From: JAHBXL01 sp038247555
Lineage (GTDB): Bacteria > Planctomycetota > Phycisphaerae > Phycisphaerales > UBA1924
Direction of reading: 5' to 3'
Length of the DNA: 8,419 nucleotides
NCBI GenBank assembly: GCA_038247555.1
Contig: JBBRUT010000149.1
Coordinates: 1 to 8,419 of the forward strand
Part shown: positions 1 through 6,780 of the stretch, one piece after another
How positions within the stretch are numbered: the stretch's first letter is position 1
How the letters are laid out: each line of letters opens with the position of its first letter
Program-made: the position numbers and the translations under genes
Notes under the pieces: generated by a model
What the model was told of the DNA's origin: nothing
Databases searched by the model: none
The model's input: only the letters and a program-made list of their open reading frames with translations

Positions 1-799
1 GATATTCTTTGTCGGTCAGCGTCAGCGCGGGGGCGATGGTGACCGAGTCGCCGGTGTGCACACCCATCGGGTCGATGTTCTCGATCGAGCAGACGATGAT
101 GCAGTTGTCCTTTTTGTCGCGGACAACTTCGAGTTCGTACTCCTTCCACCCAAGCACGGATTGATCGAGCTGGACCTGGCCGATCATGCTTGCGCGCAGG
201 CCGCGGGCGACGATGTCGTCGAACTCCTCGCGGTTGTAGGCGATTCCGCCGCCGGAGCCGCCGAGGGTGAAGGCGGGGCGGATGATGGCGGGGAGGCCGA
301 TGTGTTCGAGGAAGTCGTGGGCTTCTTCGAGTGTTGTGACGGTGAGGCAGAGCGGCATCTTGAGGCCGCACTCCTTGACGACTTCCATGAAGGCTTTGCG
401 GTCTTCCGCGCGGTGGATGACGTGGCGGTCGGCGCCGATCATCTCGACGTTGAACTCTTTGAGCGTGCCGTTGTCGAAGAGTGCGCAGGCGCAGTTGAGG
501 GCGGTCTGGCCGCCGAGGGTGGGAAGAAGGGCGTGGATGGGGTCGCCGAGGCGTTTTTGCTCGGCGAGGATCTTGCGGACGGATTCGGCCGTGATCGGCT
601 CGATGTAGGTGCGGTCGCTGAACTCCGGATCGGTCATGATCGTCGCGGGGTTGGAGTTCACGAGGATGACGCGGTAGCCCTCAGCGCGCAGGGTTTTGCA
701 GGCCTGCGTGCCGGAGTAGTCAAACTCGCAGCCCTGTCCGATGACAATGGGGCCGGAACCGATGATCAGGATGGTTTTGATATCCGTGCGTTTGGGCAT
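1..799 (-). CDS. carB: Carbamoyl-phosphate synthase large subunit, N-terminal part (cut by window edge)
   Basis: The minus strand reads from an ATG at 799 without a stop to the window edge, giving 266 residues out of the usual roughly 1070. CarB makes carbamoyl phosphate from bicarbonate, ATP and ammonia delivered by the CarA glutaminase, feeding pyrimidine and arginine synthesis in the cytoplasm. The start MPKRTDIKTILIIGSGPIVI and the following CEFDYSGTQACK and NSNPATIMTD stretches are the CarB pre-ATP-grasp signature. The ATP-grasp domain begins near residue 130, with EDRKAF (R134), RPAFTLGGSGGGIAYNREEF (R174) and WKEYELEVVRDK (around 218-229); ENIDPMGVHTGDS follows at 240-251. A GGAGAG at 809-814, nine bases before the ATG, supports this start. 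One small oddity is GQGCEF where many CarBs have GQACEF. carA is not visible; the gene immediately upstream on the same strand is an unrelated membrane protein. The family call is essentially certain. Confidence 0.97.
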   Translation of the reverse strand, partial: MPKRTDIKTILIIGSGPIVIGQGCEFDYSGTQACKTLRAEGYRVILVNSNPATIMTDPEFSDRTYIEPITAESVRKILAEQKRLGDPIHALLPTLGGQTALNCACALFDNGTLKEFNVEMIGADRHVIHRAEDRKAFMEVVKECGLKMPLCLTVTTLEEAHDFLEHIGLPAIIRPAFTLGGSGGGIAYNREEFDDIVARGLRASMIGQVQLDQSVLGWKEYELEVVRDKKDNCIIVCSIENIDPMGVHTGDSVTIAPALTLTDKEY

Positions 800-973
800 C
801 GCGGCCGGCTCTCCGGTTTGCGCTGACCTGTCACCCGGCGCGTCGCTCCGCGGCGAGCCTTCGGGCACCGCCGCGATGGGCGGCGATGTGCGGGACGGGG
901 ACAGTGGGCGCAAACTCCGGAAGAATAGCGCGATTCCCGACGGACTTCTGGAAATCTGCGCATCCAAATCCCG
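800..973 (-). promoter_or_regulatory. Spacer between the DUF1275-STAS gene and carB
   Basis: This 174-base stretch has no credible gene. It lies between the stop of the membrane-protein gene and the carB start, both on the minus strand, so it should hold either a carB promoter or a read-through leader. I see the carB ribosome site at 809-814 and a short GC-rich inverted repeat (CCGCC at 868-872, GGCGG at 879-883) with no T-run after it on either strand. No convincing -35/-10 pair and no attenuator-like leader peptide is visible. Confidence 0.3.
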
Positions 974-2125
974 CTACCGGCGTTCATCGAGCAGGTTCAG
1001 CCCTTTGGCGATGGCAAGCTCGAGGTCCGGGCAGACATCCCTCGGGTTCAGCGCATCGCCCGTCCCGGCACGGCGAAGTTGTTCCACCTGCTCGTGGCTC
1101 AGGCCGGCCAGGATGAGGTGGCGGTTCTGCGACTTCATGCGGCCGAGGACCGCGCGGAGCTCCAGCACCGAGTTGGCGTCGATCTGGTTCACCTGTTCGA
1201 GGTCCAGCACGACGACATCCGCGGCGGGTGGCAGCCGCTCCGCCCATGCCTGCAGGTTGGGCATCCGGTGTACCAGGCCTTGTCGCCCGGTATCTCGGCG
1301 GAGGTGAAACACCGCCAGCCGGGGGTCGAGATTCAATCCGCCGTTTCCGACCAGCGTCGAGGGCTCGATCTCGGCAATGGGTCGCCGCACATCCTGGTAG
1401 ATGATCCAAGCGAGGAAGAGCACGGGCGGCACCATCGCAAGCCGCGGCACAAACGCGTATCCGGCCATCCCGAGCCCCGCGCCCAGGGCGAAGGAACCGA
1501 CGATCGAGAGCAGGAGCACCAGGCGCATCGCGGTTGGGTGGTGCTGTGCGCTGTGCACGAAGGACTCCACCGAGGCAGGGAGCACGCCGCGGCGCCGGTC
1601 CTTGAGCCAGAGCAGGAAATGGGCCATCTCGAGGCCGAGGTCCGTGAGCACGCCGGTGACGTGTGTGGTTCGCACCACGCCATTGGAGATACGCGTGATC
1701 GTCGCGTTCTGCAGGCCCATCGCCAGCGATGCCGTTCCGGTCATCAGGTAGAGCTTCAGGCCACGCTCGGTGGTGCCGAACTCGTGCAGCTCTACGCCCA
1801 GCGCGAACATCGCCAGGAGCAGTGCTTCGAGCGCCATGGGGAACACGTAGATCGATTCCCAGTTCCGCCGCCGGCCAAACTCTGTCGACAATCCGGACAG
1901 GGCTGCGCCGAGGAAGAACGACACGAGAAGCCAGAGCGAGAACCCGACCAAGCCCCAGGCGGCGGTTGCGACGCCGCGGCCGAGGTCCGAGGCGGTTCCG
2001 GATACGTGGGACGTGACGTGGCCGCATGTGAGGAGCGCGACGATGTTCGTATAGCCAGCCACCCACGCCAGCGTGATCGCAAGCCGTGCCTGTTGTGTGA
2101 ACGAGTGGGCCTGAACAATGAACAC
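974..2125 (-). CDS. DUF1275 (YoaK-like) membrane protein with C-terminal STAS domain
   Basis: This is a 383-residue protein starting at a GTG. A GGAG at 2135-2138 lies nine bases upstream, and no in-frame ATG occurs until after the second helix, so GTG is the sensible start. Residues 15-245 contain about six hydrophobic segments (roughly 15-34, 55-77, 91-111, 125-142, 200-222, 228-245). DUF1275-type motifs are present: LAWVAGYTN, SHVSGT (39-44) and GLQNATITRISNGVVRTTHVTG (137-158). Residues about 275-375 look like a STAS domain: VVVLDLEQVNQIDANSVLEL (304-323) followed by LILAGLSHEQVEQLRRAG, the pattern seen in SulP-transporter STAS domains and anti-sigma antagonists. STAS domains bind nucleotides or partner proteins and act on the cytoplasmic side. 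The DUF1275 substrate is unknown. The gene shares its strand with carB and is divergent from the hydrolase. The usual STAS turn Ser/Thr-Gly is Asn318-Ser319 here, so regulation by phosphorylation is uncertain. The fold calls are good; the function is not known. Confidence 0.85.
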   Translation of the reverse strand: MFIVQAHSFTQQARLAITLAWVAGYTNIVALLTCGHVTSHVSGTASDLGRGVATAAWGLVGFSLWLLVSFFLGAALSGLSTEFGRRRNWESIYVFPMALEALLLAMFALGVELHEFGTTERGLKLYLMTGTASLAMGLQNATITRISNGVVRTTHVTGVLTDLGLEMAHFLLWLKDRRRGVLPASVESFVHSAQHHPTAMRLVLLLSIVGSFALGAGLGMAGYAFVPRLAMVPPVLFLAWIIYQDVRRPIAEIEPSTLVGNGGLNLDPRLAVFHLRRDTGRQGLVHRMPNLQAWAERLPPAADVVVLDLEQVNQIDANSVLELRAVLGRMKSQNRHLILAGLSHEQVEQLRRAGTGDALNPRDVCPDLELAIAKGLNLLDERR

Positions 2126-2134
2126 GAAGAGCCG

Positions 2135-2138
2135 CTCC
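2135..2138 (-). promoter_or_regulatory. Ribosome binding site supporting the GTG start
   Basis: The minus strand reads GGAG nine bases before the GTG at 2125. It decides the start, because no ATG is available near the beginning of this frame and the first membrane helix would otherwise be lost. Confidence 0.55.
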
Positions 2139-2277
2139 GTCCCGCTGAGCCGCGAAAGAACAGGGTAGTCCGTAGACTCCGGGGCTCTGTCTGCACGGGT
2201 CTTATCGGAATTAACACGGTGCGAAAGCGTGCGGCGTGGTTGGCCAATAACATGGTGAATGGGGGTGTTGACGATTC

Positions 2278-2283
2278 AGGGAG
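2278..2283 (+). promoter_or_regulatory. Ribosome binding site for the hydrolase (AGGGAG)
   Basis: AGGGAG lies eight bases before the ATG at 2292. The alternative in-frame ATG at 2259 has no comparable site, so this motif favours the shorter protein, which also begins directly with the hydrophobic signal segment. Confidence 0.65.
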
Positions 2284-2291
2284 CCGGATCC

Positions 2292-3740
2292 ATGCTCGTT
2301 TACCTCCTCGCTGGCGCGTGCTCATTTGCGTGTGGAATCACTTCTATTGCGACGGCGCAGCAGCCTGTCGCACCGCCCTTGCAGCCGGATTCGGTGGTTG
2401 CCGCGGCGGCGGGGCAATCACTCGCGGGTGACTGGTCCGGCGGCATCCAGCTTCCCGGCATGGAGCTGAAGATCGAGGTTTCCTTCGCGGGCGATGCTGG
2501 TGCATGGACCGGCAAGATTGACATCCCGATGCAAGGAGCCAAGGGGCTGCCGCTTCAGAAGATCACGGTCGACGGCGAGACGCTTTCGTTCCAGATCGCC
2601 AACATCCCCGGTGAGCCGACGTTCCGAGGCGCGCGCGATGGGGCCGACAAGATTACCGGGAACTTTACGCAGGGAGGCCAGGTTTTCGCATTTCAGCTTT
2701 CGCGGGGCGCACTGGCCAAGGCCAAGCGCCCGCAGAACCCGGTGCCGCCTTTACCATACTCGGAAGAAAAAGTCTCGGTTGCCAATGGCAATGTCACGCT
2801 CGCTGGCACGTTGACGATCCCGCAGGGGAAGGGGCCTTTCCCCGCCGTGATTCTCGTCAGCGGAAGTGGACCACAGAACCGCGATGAGGAGATCTTTGAG
2901 CACCGGCCCTTTGCAGTCTGGGCGGATCACCTCAGCCGGAACGGCATTGCGGTGCTGCGGTATGACGATCGCGGCGTGGGGGAATCGACTGGTGTTCACG
3001 CGGTTGCGACCACCACCATTCTCGGGACGGATGCGGAGAGCTGGGTGGGTTTCCTCAAGGCCCGTCCCGAAGTCAGCACCGTCGGCATCATGGGCCACAG
3101 CGAGGGCGGCATCATCGCGCCGATGGTCGCCGCGAGAAACCCTGATGTCGCGTTCATCGTCATGCTCGCCGGCACGGGCGTGAGCGGGGCAGAGGTGCTG
3201 GTCGAACAGAATCGCTCGATTGCGATTGCCAGCGGCGCAACGCCCGAAACGGCCGAGAAGATCGCCGCGGCAGCGCGGGCGGTGTTTGAGGCGATCGCCA
3301 AGTCCGCCGATATGGACACCATTCGCGCGAGGATGACCGAACTCGTCCTCGCGCAGACAGGCAAAGTCGCTGCCGACGCTGATGTTCAACAGGCCGCCAG
3401 TCAGGCCATGATGGGGCTGGAGCAGCCGTGGTTCCGCGAGTTCATTCGACACGACCCGGCGGCCGACCTCCGCAAAGTGACCGTTCCAGTCTTGGCGATC
3501 TTCGGCGAGCGGGATGTGCAGGTGGTTCCGGTGCAGAATGTGCCTTCGGTTGAAGCCGCGCTTCAGGCGGCGGGGAACACGCGTGCGACTATTCGGGTGA
3601 TTCCCGGTGTCAACCACATGTTCCAGCCGTGCACGACGGGGAGCGTCGCGGAGTACGAGAAGATCGAGACCACGGTCGACCCGGCCGTGCTGGAACTGGT
3701 GAGGGACTGGATGAAGGCCCAGATCGCCAAAGCTGGGTGA
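2292..3740 (+). CDS. Exported alpha/beta hydrolase (S33/FrsA-like esterase or peptidase)
   Basis: This is a 482-residue protein if started at the ATG at 2292; a longer 493-residue form from 2259 is possible but lacks a ribosome site. The N-terminus is a hydrophobic export signal with a likely signal peptidase I site ATA|QQ after residue 22. It lacks the usual leading positive charge, and no good lipobox is seen. Residues about 46-135 form a beta-rich domain (GDWSGGIQLPG ... GNFTQGGQ) often found in front of such hydrolases. The catalytic domain (about 150-480) has an oxyanion-region SGSGPQNRDE, RYDDRGVGEST, the nucleophile elbow GHSEGG (Ser270), the acid in FGERDVQ (Asp408) and the base in GVNHMF (His442), so the triad is complete. 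The protein probably acts outside the cytoplasm on an ester or peptide substrate; the substrate cannot be read. It is divergent from the DUF1275-STAS gene and followed by 217 bases before glmS, so it is probably its own transcript. Confidence 0.9.
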   Translation: MLVYLLAGACSFACGITSIATAQQPVAPPLQPDSVVAAAAGQSLAGDWSGGIQLPGMELKIEVSFAGDAGAWTGKIDIPMQGAKGLPLQKITVDGETLSFQIANIPGEPTFRGARDGADKITGNFTQGGQVFAFQLSRGALAKAKRPQNPVPPLPYSEEKVSVANGNVTLAGTLTIPQGKGPFPAVILVSGSGPQNRDEEIFEHRPFAVWADHLSRNGIAVLRYDDRGVGESTGVHAVATTTILGTDAESWVGFLKARPEVSTVGIMGHSEGGIIAPMVAARNPDVAFIVMLAGTGVSGAEVLVEQNRSIAIASGATPETAEKIAAAARAVFEAIAKSADMDTIRARMTELVLAQTGKVAADADVQQAASQAMMGLEQPWFREFIRHDPAADLRKVTVPVLAIFGERDVQVVPVQNVPSVEAALQAAGNTRATIRVIPGVNHMFQPCTTGSVAEYEKIETTVDPAVLELVRDWMKAQIAKAG

Positions 3741-3957
3741 GCGTCCGGCGAACCCGCCCCGGCTCGCGTCGTAGATGCGGAGCGACCGATCTTTGTCCGG
3801 GTGCAACGTCCGGTAGGCATCGGCTTGTCGGTCCCCGCGTGCTTGGGCTCAACTGCCGCGCCTCCCTTTACGATCCCCAACACTGATGGGCGACTGATGC
3901 CCGAACAATGTCCGTATCTCTCCTTGCCCGGATCCCCTCGCCCGTGGAGTCTTGAAG
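3741..3957 (+). promoter_or_regulatory. Spacer upstream of glmS
   Basis: No credible gene lies in these 217 bases. They should contain the hydrolase transcript end and the glmS promoter. I see the glmS ribosome site near the end, but no hairpin followed by a T-run and no convincing promoter boxes. The conserved core of the glmS ribozyme is not recognisable, so glmS control here must use another mechanism. Confidence 0.3.
3946..3949 (+). promoter_or_regulatory. Ribosome binding site for glmS (GGAG)
   Basis: GGAG sits eight bases before the ATG at 3958. It selects that ATG over an in-frame TTG at 3952, which would be only two bases from the site. The enzyme needs Cys directly after the initiator Met, so ATG 3958 is also required biochemically. 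Confidence 0.75.
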
Positions 3958-5787
3958 ATGTGCGGAATCGTCGCCTACACCGGTTCGAAGAACTGCCAGA
4001 GTCTGATGCTCGAGGGCCTGAAGCGGCTTGAGTATCGCGGGTACGACTCGGCGGGCATTGCCACCATCGAGGGGGGACGGATCCGCGTCGTCAAGACCAT
4101 TGGCCGGGTGACGAATCTGGAAGAGAAGCTTGAAGAGGTTGGCGGCGTTCGTGGCACCATCGGTATGTGCCACACGCGCTGGGCGACGCACGGCGGCGTG
4201 ACGGACTTCAACGCGCACCCGCACACCGATGACAAGTCCGGCATCTGCCTGATCCACAACGGCATCATCGAAAACTATGTCTCGTTGAAGACGTATCTGC
4301 AGGAGAAGGGGCACAAGTTCACCAGCGAGACCGACACCGAAGTGCTCGCGATGCTCATCGGCGAGTTGTATGACGGTGATCTGGAGGCGGCGGTTCAGGC
4401 CGCGCTGCGTGAGGTGACGGGCGCGTATGGCATCGTGGTGATGTGCGAGCGCGAACCCGACACGCTGGTGGCGGCGCGCAAGGGCAGCCCGCTGATGGTC
4501 GGCGTGGGGGATGGCGAGTTCATCATCGCCTCCGACGGCGCGGCGATTGTCTCGCACACATCGCAGGCATTCACGCTGGAAGATTACCAGGTCGTCAAGG
4601 TGACGCCCAAGGGCTTCCGCACCAGCACGATTCACAACATCCCGGTCACCCCGAAGGTGCAGCAGCTTGAGATCGAGCTCGAAGAGATCGAGCTTGGCGC
4701 GTTCACCCACTTCATGCAGAAGGAGATCTTCGAGCAGCCCAAGGCGCTCGCGAACACCTTCCGCGGCCGCATCGACTCGCGCGATGGCAAGGTCGTGCTT
4801 GGCGGCGTTGCGTCGCTGGCGAAGGAGCTCACCAAGACCCGGCGCGTGATTCTGCTCGGTCAGGGCACCGCGCTGCACGCATCGATGATCGGTGAGTACA
4901 TGCTTGAGGACCTGGCGAAGGTCAGCGCTGTCGCCGAGTATGCCAGCGAGTTCCGCTATCGCAACCCGATCATCGAAGACGGCACCGTCGCCATCGCCGT
5001 GTCGCAGTCGGGCGAGACCGCCGATACGCTGGCCGCGTTGATGGAAGCCAAGGAACGCGGCGCTCTCGCGCTGGGCGCGATCAACGTCGTCGGCTCGACC
5101 ATCGCCCGCGAGACCGATGCGGGTGTGTACCTGCGCGTCGGCCCCGAGATCGGCGTCGCCAGCACCAAGGCGTTTGTCGGACAGGTTGCCGTGCTGACGC
5201 TGCTGACACTCTGGCTCGCCCGCCGCCGGCAGATGTCTGCTGATCAATGCGGCGAACTACTCAAAGAACTCGAGACCGTTCCCGCGAAGATCGAGCGGAT
5301 CCTCGAGCAGGACCAGCTCATCAAGAAGGTCACCGAGAAGTACATCGAGCGCGAGAACTGGCTGTTTCTGGGGCGCGGGTACAACTATCCCACCGCGCTC
5401 GAGGGTGCGCTCAAGCTCAAGGAAATCTCATACATCCACGCCGAGGGCATGCCCGCGGCGGAGATGAAGCACGGGCCGATCGCCCTTATCAACGAGGGAA
5501 TGCCGGCCGTGTTCATCGCCAACCGCGGCCGCCAGTACGACAAGGTGATGAGCAACATCTCCGAGGTCAAGGCCCGCGGCGGGCACGTGATCGCCGTCGC
5601 CACCGAGGGCGACACGCAGATCGCCAAGCACGCCCACGATGTGTTCTACGTCCCCGACATCGCCGAGCCGCTCTCGCCGATGCTGACGGTCATCCCGCTG
5701 CAGTTGATGGCGTATCACGCCGCGGTTCTGCGTGGGCACGATGTCGACAAGCCGCGGAATCTGGCGAAGAGTGTGACGGTGGAGTGA
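3958..5787 (+). CDS. glmS: Glutamine--fructose-6-phosphate aminotransferase (isomerizing)
   Basis: This 609-residue protein matches the normal GlmS length. It converts fructose-6-phosphate and glutamine to glucosamine-6-phosphate, the first committed step to UDP-GlcNAc for peptidoglycan and other envelope sugars, in the cytoplasm. The start is MCGIVAY: Met removal exposes Cys2, the glutaminase nucleophile. The glutaminase half shows HTRWATHG (72-79), HNGIIENY (100-107) and SETDTEV (123-129). Two SIS sugar-isomerase domains follow: the first has SQSGETADT (349-357) and EIGVASTKAF, the second has LEGALKLKEISYIHAEG and MKHGP (His505). The C-terminus PRNLAKSVTVE, with the catalytic Lys604, is canonical. 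All residues needed for activity appear present. The next gene starts 36 bases after the stop with no visible terminator, so read-through into the downstream pair is possible. Confidence 0.98.
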   Translation: MCGIVAYTGSKNCQSLMLEGLKRLEYRGYDSAGIATIEGGRIRVVKTIGRVTNLEEKLEEVGGVRGTIGMCHTRWATHGGVTDFNAHPHTDDKSGICLIHNGIIENYVSLKTYLQEKGHKFTSETDTEVLAMLIGELYDGDLEAAVQAALREVTGAYGIVVMCEREPDTLVAARKGSPLMVGVGDGEFIIASDGAAIVSHTSQAFTLEDYQVVKVTPKGFRTSTIHNIPVTPKVQQLEIELEEIELGAFTHFMQKEIFEQPKALANTFRGRIDSRDGKVVLGGVASLAKELTKTRRVILLGQGTALHASMIGEYMLEDLAKVSAVAEYASEFRYRNPIIEDGTVAIAVSQSGETADTLAALMEAKERGALALGAINVVGSTIARETDAGVYLRVGPEIGVASTKAFVGQVAVLTLLTLWLARRRQMSADQCGELLKELETVPAKIERILEQDQLIKKVTEKYIERENWLFLGRGYNYPTALEGALKLKEISYIHAEGMPAAEMKHGPIALINEGMPAVFIANRGRQYDKVMSNISEVKARGGHVIAVATEGDTQIAKHAHDVFYVPDIAEPLSPMLTVIPLQLMAYHAAVLRGHDVDKPRNLAKSVTVE

Positions 5788-5811
5788 GGGGGGCCGGGGG
5801 TGATTCCGCCG

Positions 5812-5817
5812 TATACT
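5812..5817 (+). promoter_or_regulatory. Possible -10 box (TATACT) just before the small gene
   Basis: TATACT differs from the consensus TATAAT at one base and ends six bases before the ATG at 5824. Transcription would then begin at or next to the A of the start codon, giving a leaderless mRNA. This fits the absence of any ribosome site before that ATG. No good -35 hexamer lies 16-18 bases upstream, so the call is tentative. Confidence 0.35.
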
Positions 5818-5823
5818 TCCTCG

Positions 5824-6045
5824 ATGGAACGCGCACGCCGCATTCAGACTATTGAGGTTGTTGATTGGCAAATGGCCGGTCTCTTTGCCGCGATGACTCC
5901 TGCGCAGCGCATCGACCTTGCTGGAGAGTGCCAGGAGTTCGCCCGTGCCGTCGCGGAGAAGCAGGTGCGGAAAGAACAGCCGGGCCTTGATGATCGGAAT
6001 GTGCAGCGGGAAGTGGTCTGGAGGATGCTTGGCATTCGGCTTTGA
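5824..6045 (+). CDS. Small conserved-looking protein, partner of the nucleotidyltransferase
   Basis: This is a 73-residue soluble, probably helical protein. I chose ATG 5824 over the in-frame GTG at 5800, because 5800 lies close behind the glmS stop and adds an unlikely IPPYTSS lead. The core MTPAQRIDLAGECQEFARAV (24-43), then KQVRKEQPGLDDRNVQREVVWRMLG (46-70), has the look of a short family in which a threonine-proline helix start, an ExxRRxxG-like ending and conserved Arg residues recur. I recall such proteins encoded directly before nucleotidyltransferases but cannot name the family. The stop lies seven bases before the ATG of the next gene, or overlaps it if that gene starts at the TTG at 6029, so the two are very likely translated from one message. 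It may be the cognate partner or antitoxin-like component. No DNA-binding motif is evident. Its function is unknown. Confidence 0.7.
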   Translation: MERARRIQTIEVVDWQMAGLFAAMTPAQRIDLAGECQEFARAVAEKQVRKEQPGLDDRNVQREVVWRMLGIRL

Positions 6046-6052
6046 AGAGTTG

Positions 6053-6658
6053 ATGCTCCGTGTCACCGAACGGTGCGACCAGCTTGGCTGGCCGTACTTT
6101 GTGACCGGGTCGGCCGCGTGCTTGATTCACGGTGAAGGGCGGAACACGTACGATGTGGATGTCGTGGTGCGAATGCCAAAGCACGACGCCGGCGCGATCT
6201 GTGAGCCCTTTCAACCGCCGGATTATTACGCTGACCCGCAGAGTGCAGAAGAGACGGCACGCAGAGGCGGACAGTTCAACATCGTCTGGGCGACCAAGGC
6301 GCTGAAGGCCGACATCATTGCGCCCCGCAGCGGCGGCTTCACGGATGGGTGCTTTGAACGGGCGCGGCGAGAGACGTTCAATGACGGCACCGCGATCGTC
6401 CTGAGTCGAGAGGACTTGATTGTGAACAAGCTGGATTTCTACCAGCAGGGCGGATCGGACAAGCTCATTCGCGACATTGTCGGCGTGATGCGAGTCGCTG
6501 GGCCGAAGCTTGATCGGGTGTACATCGAGAAGTGGGTCACGCAGATCCGGCTGGAAGAGGAGTGGCAGGCGGTGCTTGAACGCTATGCTCGCCCGTGTTG
6601 GTCGTGCACTCGCGTAACATCGCTTTGTGACGTCCGATCCCTCAAACTCGCTCGCTGA
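6053..6658 (+). CDS. Nucleotidyltransferase-fold protein (MNT/AbiEii/DUF6036-like)
   Basis: This is 201 residues from the ATG at 6053. The start is uncertain: a TTG at 6029 sits four bases after GGAGG (6020-6024) and would add LAFGFEEL, completing the first helix and overlapping the upstream gene by 17 bases. The fold is shown by PYFVTGSAACLIHGEGR (14-30) followed by NTYDVDVVV (Asp34, Asp36) and a third acidic residue in LKADIIAP (Asp87), which together match the GS...DxD...D metal-binding pattern of polymerase-beta-type nucleotidyltransferases. The C-terminal half has SREDLIVNKLDFYQQGG (118-134), RDIVGVMRVAG (140-150) and a YIEKW helix, typical of the single-domain enzymes that sit in two-gene modules. 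Such enzymes transfer AMP or another nucleotide to a protein or RNA, or act as toxins; which applies here is unknown. The last 20 or so residues (PCWSCTRVTSLCDVRSLKLAR) do not look like the compact end I expect and may be read-through past a lost stop. An IS remnant begins 36 bases downstream. Confidence 0.8.
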   Translation: MLRVTERCDQLGWPYFVTGSAACLIHGEGRNTYDVDVVVRMPKHDAGAICEPFQPPDYYADPQSAEETARRGGQFNIVWATKALKADIIAPRSGGFTDGCFERARRETFNDGTAIVLSREDLIVNKLDFYQQGGSDKLIRDIVGVMRVAGPKLDRVYIEKWVTQIRLEEEWQAVLERYARPCWSCTRVTSLCDVRSLKLAR

Positions 6659-6693
6659 TCCTCTCTCGGTGGCAAGTCACGGGGGACACCTTG

Positions 6694-6711
6694 GGGACCT
6701 CTGAACAACCC
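6694..6711 (+). repeat. Left terminal repeat of IS copy 1
   Basis: GGGACCTCTGAACAACCC is identical to 7767-7784. The GAACAA core recalls IS5-family ends. The flanking base is G here and A in copy 2, which marks the element boundary at or next to 6694. Confidence 0.75.
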
Positions 6712-6780
6712 CCGCGCAACCGCTCGCGTTCAAGTATCGTATAGGTTCGCGGCGTGAATGACCCGCCCAACGGAGGGCTG

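Larger units (their letters stand above)
2126..2291. promoter_or_regulatory. Divergent spacer between the membrane-protein and hydrolase genes
   Basis: Genes on both sides point away from this 166-base stretch, so it must hold two promoters. It is locally less GC-rich around 2209-2260 (runs such as GGAATTAAC and CCAATAAC), as expected of a promoter region. I cannot assign a confident -35/-10 pair on either strand. GTGCG occurs twice, ten bases apart, at about 2219-2233. No clear operator palindrome is seen. Confidence 0.35.

Noticed and set aside
56..826. Plus-strand open frame (256 residues) at the left end
   Set aside because: It is antisense to carB, whose N-terminal signature reads cleanly on the minus strand; the composition (Asp, Ala, Val, Gly runs) is that of a shadow frame.
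868..883. GC inverted repeat between the membrane-protein gene and carB as a terminator
   Set aside because: The stem is five base pairs and no T-run follows on either strand; such repeats are common by chance in GC-rich DNA.
1079..2431. Long plus-strand open frame (450 residues) across the membrane-protein gene and the start of the hydrolase
   Set aside because: It is antisense to a gene with clear domains, has charged low-complexity composition typical of GC-rich antisense frames, and overlaps the hydrolase start.
2751..3806. Minus-strand open frame (351 residues) opposite the hydrolase
   Set aside because: It is a shadow of a gene whose catalytic triad and motifs are complete on the plus strand.
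3741..3957. glmS ribozyme upstream of glmS
   Set aside because: The self-cleaving glmS ribozyme is found mainly in Gram-positive bacteria, and neither its conserved core nor its pseudoknot layout can be seen here.
3868..5247. Long minus-strand open frame (459 residues) opposite glmS
   Set aside because: glmS is unmistakable on the plus strand; the antisense frame is Arg/His/Asp-rich with no recognisable domain.
6684..6702. Tandem-like GGGGAC repeats (GGGGACACCTTGGGGACCTC) at the left edge of the IS remnant as a target duplication
   Set aside because: The right end of the element is missing, so a duplication cannot be judged, and the similarity is short and imperfect.
6740..6756. TATAGG followed by GTG at 6754 as a promoter and start for a live transposase in copy 1
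   Set aside because: The frame from this GTG ends after 24 codons at the TAG at 6826, and there is no -35 box, so no functional product is expected.
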